Source: a virus. From it: a DNA stretch of 22,772 nucleotides. Location: positions 1 to 22,772 of the IMG/VR virus record IMGVR_UViG_3300034418_004668; one strand, written 5' to 3'. Below, in pieces: positions 21,941-22,772 of the stretch. The notes under the pieces were generated by a model, which did not search any database, had not been told where the DNA came from, and saw nothing but the letters and a program-made list of their open reading frames with translations. The position numbers and the translations under genes were made by a program. Within the stretch, counting starts at the first letter, position 1. Each line of letters opens with the position of its first letter.

Positions 21941-22675
21941 CTAAATGCTTCTCATTGTACTCGTAGCCTCGCTTTTACTGCCACGTTGCCACTTGCCACA
22001 ATCCGCACACTTAAACCTGCGGTACTGAGCTGTAGCCGTAGTCTCCAAACCACGAGACTGCAAATGGTCCGACCCGCACGATACACAAGCCTCAGGCCTG
22101 CCATCAATAAGGGCTCGGTTCGGGTGATTCTTAATCCACGGCAAAAACTTTTCATACAAACCAACAAGCAAGTTTACGTCCTGAATCTGGTACTTTTTCA
22201 TCTCACGCCAAGCCTTATCATCGCCTGACATGCACTTAATCCACAGCTCAAACCCGCTGTGCTTAACCTTCGCCCCCATACCAAGCTTCTGAGCAACATA
22301 ATCCAGCTTGTTAGACGGGAACCGAAACCGTTGCTTAGCGACACGCATCAAATCAATTTCCTTATGCGGAGACGGAGGCAGCATGTCGTTTTCAATAAAC
22401 TCGCGGTACAAATGCTTCACATCAAAGCCCGCACTGTTCCAACCCACAACAGCATCAGCATCATCTAAAAGCTCATGTATAGCTTTAAGCATGTTGGCTT
22501 TACCATCGTGGTGGACTGAGCTAAAGTGGACTTTACGTTGCCCATACCAGCGGGCACCGAAACAGATAACTTCGGTAGAACTAACCAGTTGATTTATCGA
22601 AACGTTCTGATTCCATAGACCCCACACGTAAGCCAAGTTTGGCGACGTTTCAAGGTCTAACAAAAGTATCTTCAT
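21941..22675 (-). CDS. DEDDy 3'-5' exonuclease with C-terminal zinc ribbon
   Basis: The chosen start at 22675 gives 244 residues beginning MKILLLDLETSPN; it has AGGA a few bases upstream. The open frame continues another 32 codons upstream, but that stretch lacks conserved features and would overlap the divergent gene at 22723. Exonuclease motifs are D7-x-E9, N80..F84-D85, and Y162-x3-D166, matching the RNase H-fold DnaQ/YprB-like family. The last 50 residues add a zinc ribbon with C197-x2-C200 and C223-x2-C226. It is the first gene of the late - strand run, separate from polA, which has its own proofreading domain. A role in DNA processing, host DNA degradation or end trimming is possible. 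The substrate is not evident. Confidence 0.85.
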   Translation of the reverse strand: MKILLLDLETSPNLAYVWGLWNQNVSINQLVSSTEVICFGARWYGQRKVHFSSVHHDGKANMLKAIHELLDDADAVVGWNSAGFDVKHLYREFIENDMLPPSPHKEIDLMRVAKQRFRFPSNKLDYVAQKLGMGAKVKHSGFELWIKCMSGDDKAWREMKKYQIQDVNLLVGLYEKFLPWIKNHPNRALIDGRPEACVSCGSDHLQSRGLETTATAQYRRFKCADCGKWQRGSKSEATSTMRSI

Positions 22676-22722
22676 AAATGTCCTAACCGTCTGGACAATC
22701 TTAGCGTAAAAAGGAGCAAAAA
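22676..22722. promoter_or_regulatory. Divergent start region between late and next early gene
   Basis: This 47-base gap separates two genes that are transcribed away from each other. It should contain or adjoin start signals for both directions. On the - strand TAAGAT is a passable -10, but no good -35 is found at the right distance. On the + strand I see no convincing pair. The only clear signal is AAGGAG at 22711-22716 for the + strand gene. Confidence 0.35.
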
Positions 22723-22772
22723 ATGGATAATGTCGAGTTTGTTGGTGGAGTAGCGTGTCCCGTAGACCCAAT
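22723..22772 (+). CDS. Start of an unidentified + strand gene (cut by window edge)
   Basis: ATG at 22723 follows AAGGAG with six-base spacing. The frame then stays open to the edge (MDNVEFVGGVACPVDP). Sixteen residues are too few to name the protein. The single Cys followed by Pro-Val-Asp-Pro could be the start of a small zinc-binding protein, but that is not supported yet. Its divergent orientation marks the left boundary of another + strand block. Confidence 0.55.
   Translation, partial: MDNVEFVGGVACPVDP

Noticed and set aside
22676-22771. 32-residue N-terminal extension of the exonuclease
   Set aside because: The extension has no conserved features and overlaps the divergent gene and its ribosome binding site; the start at 22675 has AGGA upstream and begins directly at the first nuclease strand.
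1-22772. tRNA genes, CRISPR arrays, insertion sequences, integrase and attachment sites
   Set aside because: No cloverleaf, spaced direct-repeat array, transposase or recombinase was seen on either strand by reading; a tRNA and repeat scan would confirm this.

Overview
The window reads as part of a tailed-phage genome, most likely a short-tailed (podovirus-type) virus of bacteria. The reasons are a DNA replication cluster with a family A DNA polymerase, a complete packaging and head module (large terminase, a P22-sized portal, scaffold, HK97-type capsid protein), connector and nozzle proteins of the T7/P22 style, and a very large putative internal virion protein. No tape-measure gene, tail tube or tail sheath is visible. 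No integrase, tRNA, IS element or CRISPR array was found. The host cannot be fixed from the sequence. Gene starts carry canonical AGGAG-type ribosome binding sites, and the membrane protein at 2703-2975 resembles small actinophage proteins, so an actinobacterial host is only a weak guess.

Layout. Positions 1-2658 are on the + strand and hold replication and recombination genes: the end of a RecA/DnaB-fold ATPase, DNA polymerase A with 3'-5' exonuclease, a 31-residue zinc-finger-like peptide, and a RuvC-like resolvase. They meet the late genes head-on at a hairpin terminator (2667-2704). From 22675 down to 2703 everything is on the - strand. In transcription order this is: a DEDDy exonuclease with a zinc ribbon, a small HxH protein, terminase large subunit, two heavily overlapping small genes, portal, a small unknown protein, a promoter candidate, scaffold, major capsid protein, a strong terminator, a collagen-like fibre protein, an unknown protein, a connector/adaptor, a nozzle-like protein, a run of small virion-type proteins, two mid-size Ala/Gln-rich proteins, the 1789-residue protein, and a membrane protein. 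At the right edge (22723) a new + strand gene begins with a good ribosome binding site, so 22676-22722 is a divergent start region.

How it works together. The + strand genes copy and resolve DNA. The - strand genes build a scaffolded procapsid around the portal, fill it through the terminase, and close it with adaptor and nozzle. The small and large proteins from 11027 down to 2980 are probably internal or ejection proteins. Packing is very tight: seven junctions are identical TAATG one-base overlaps, and others place the stop codon inside the next ribosome binding site. The most unusual points are the 257-base out-of-frame overlap at 19513-19769, a short Arg/Ala motif recurring in six consecutive virion-type proteins, a perfect 13-bp palindrome inside the start of polA, and the zinc-finger-like micropeptide after polA.
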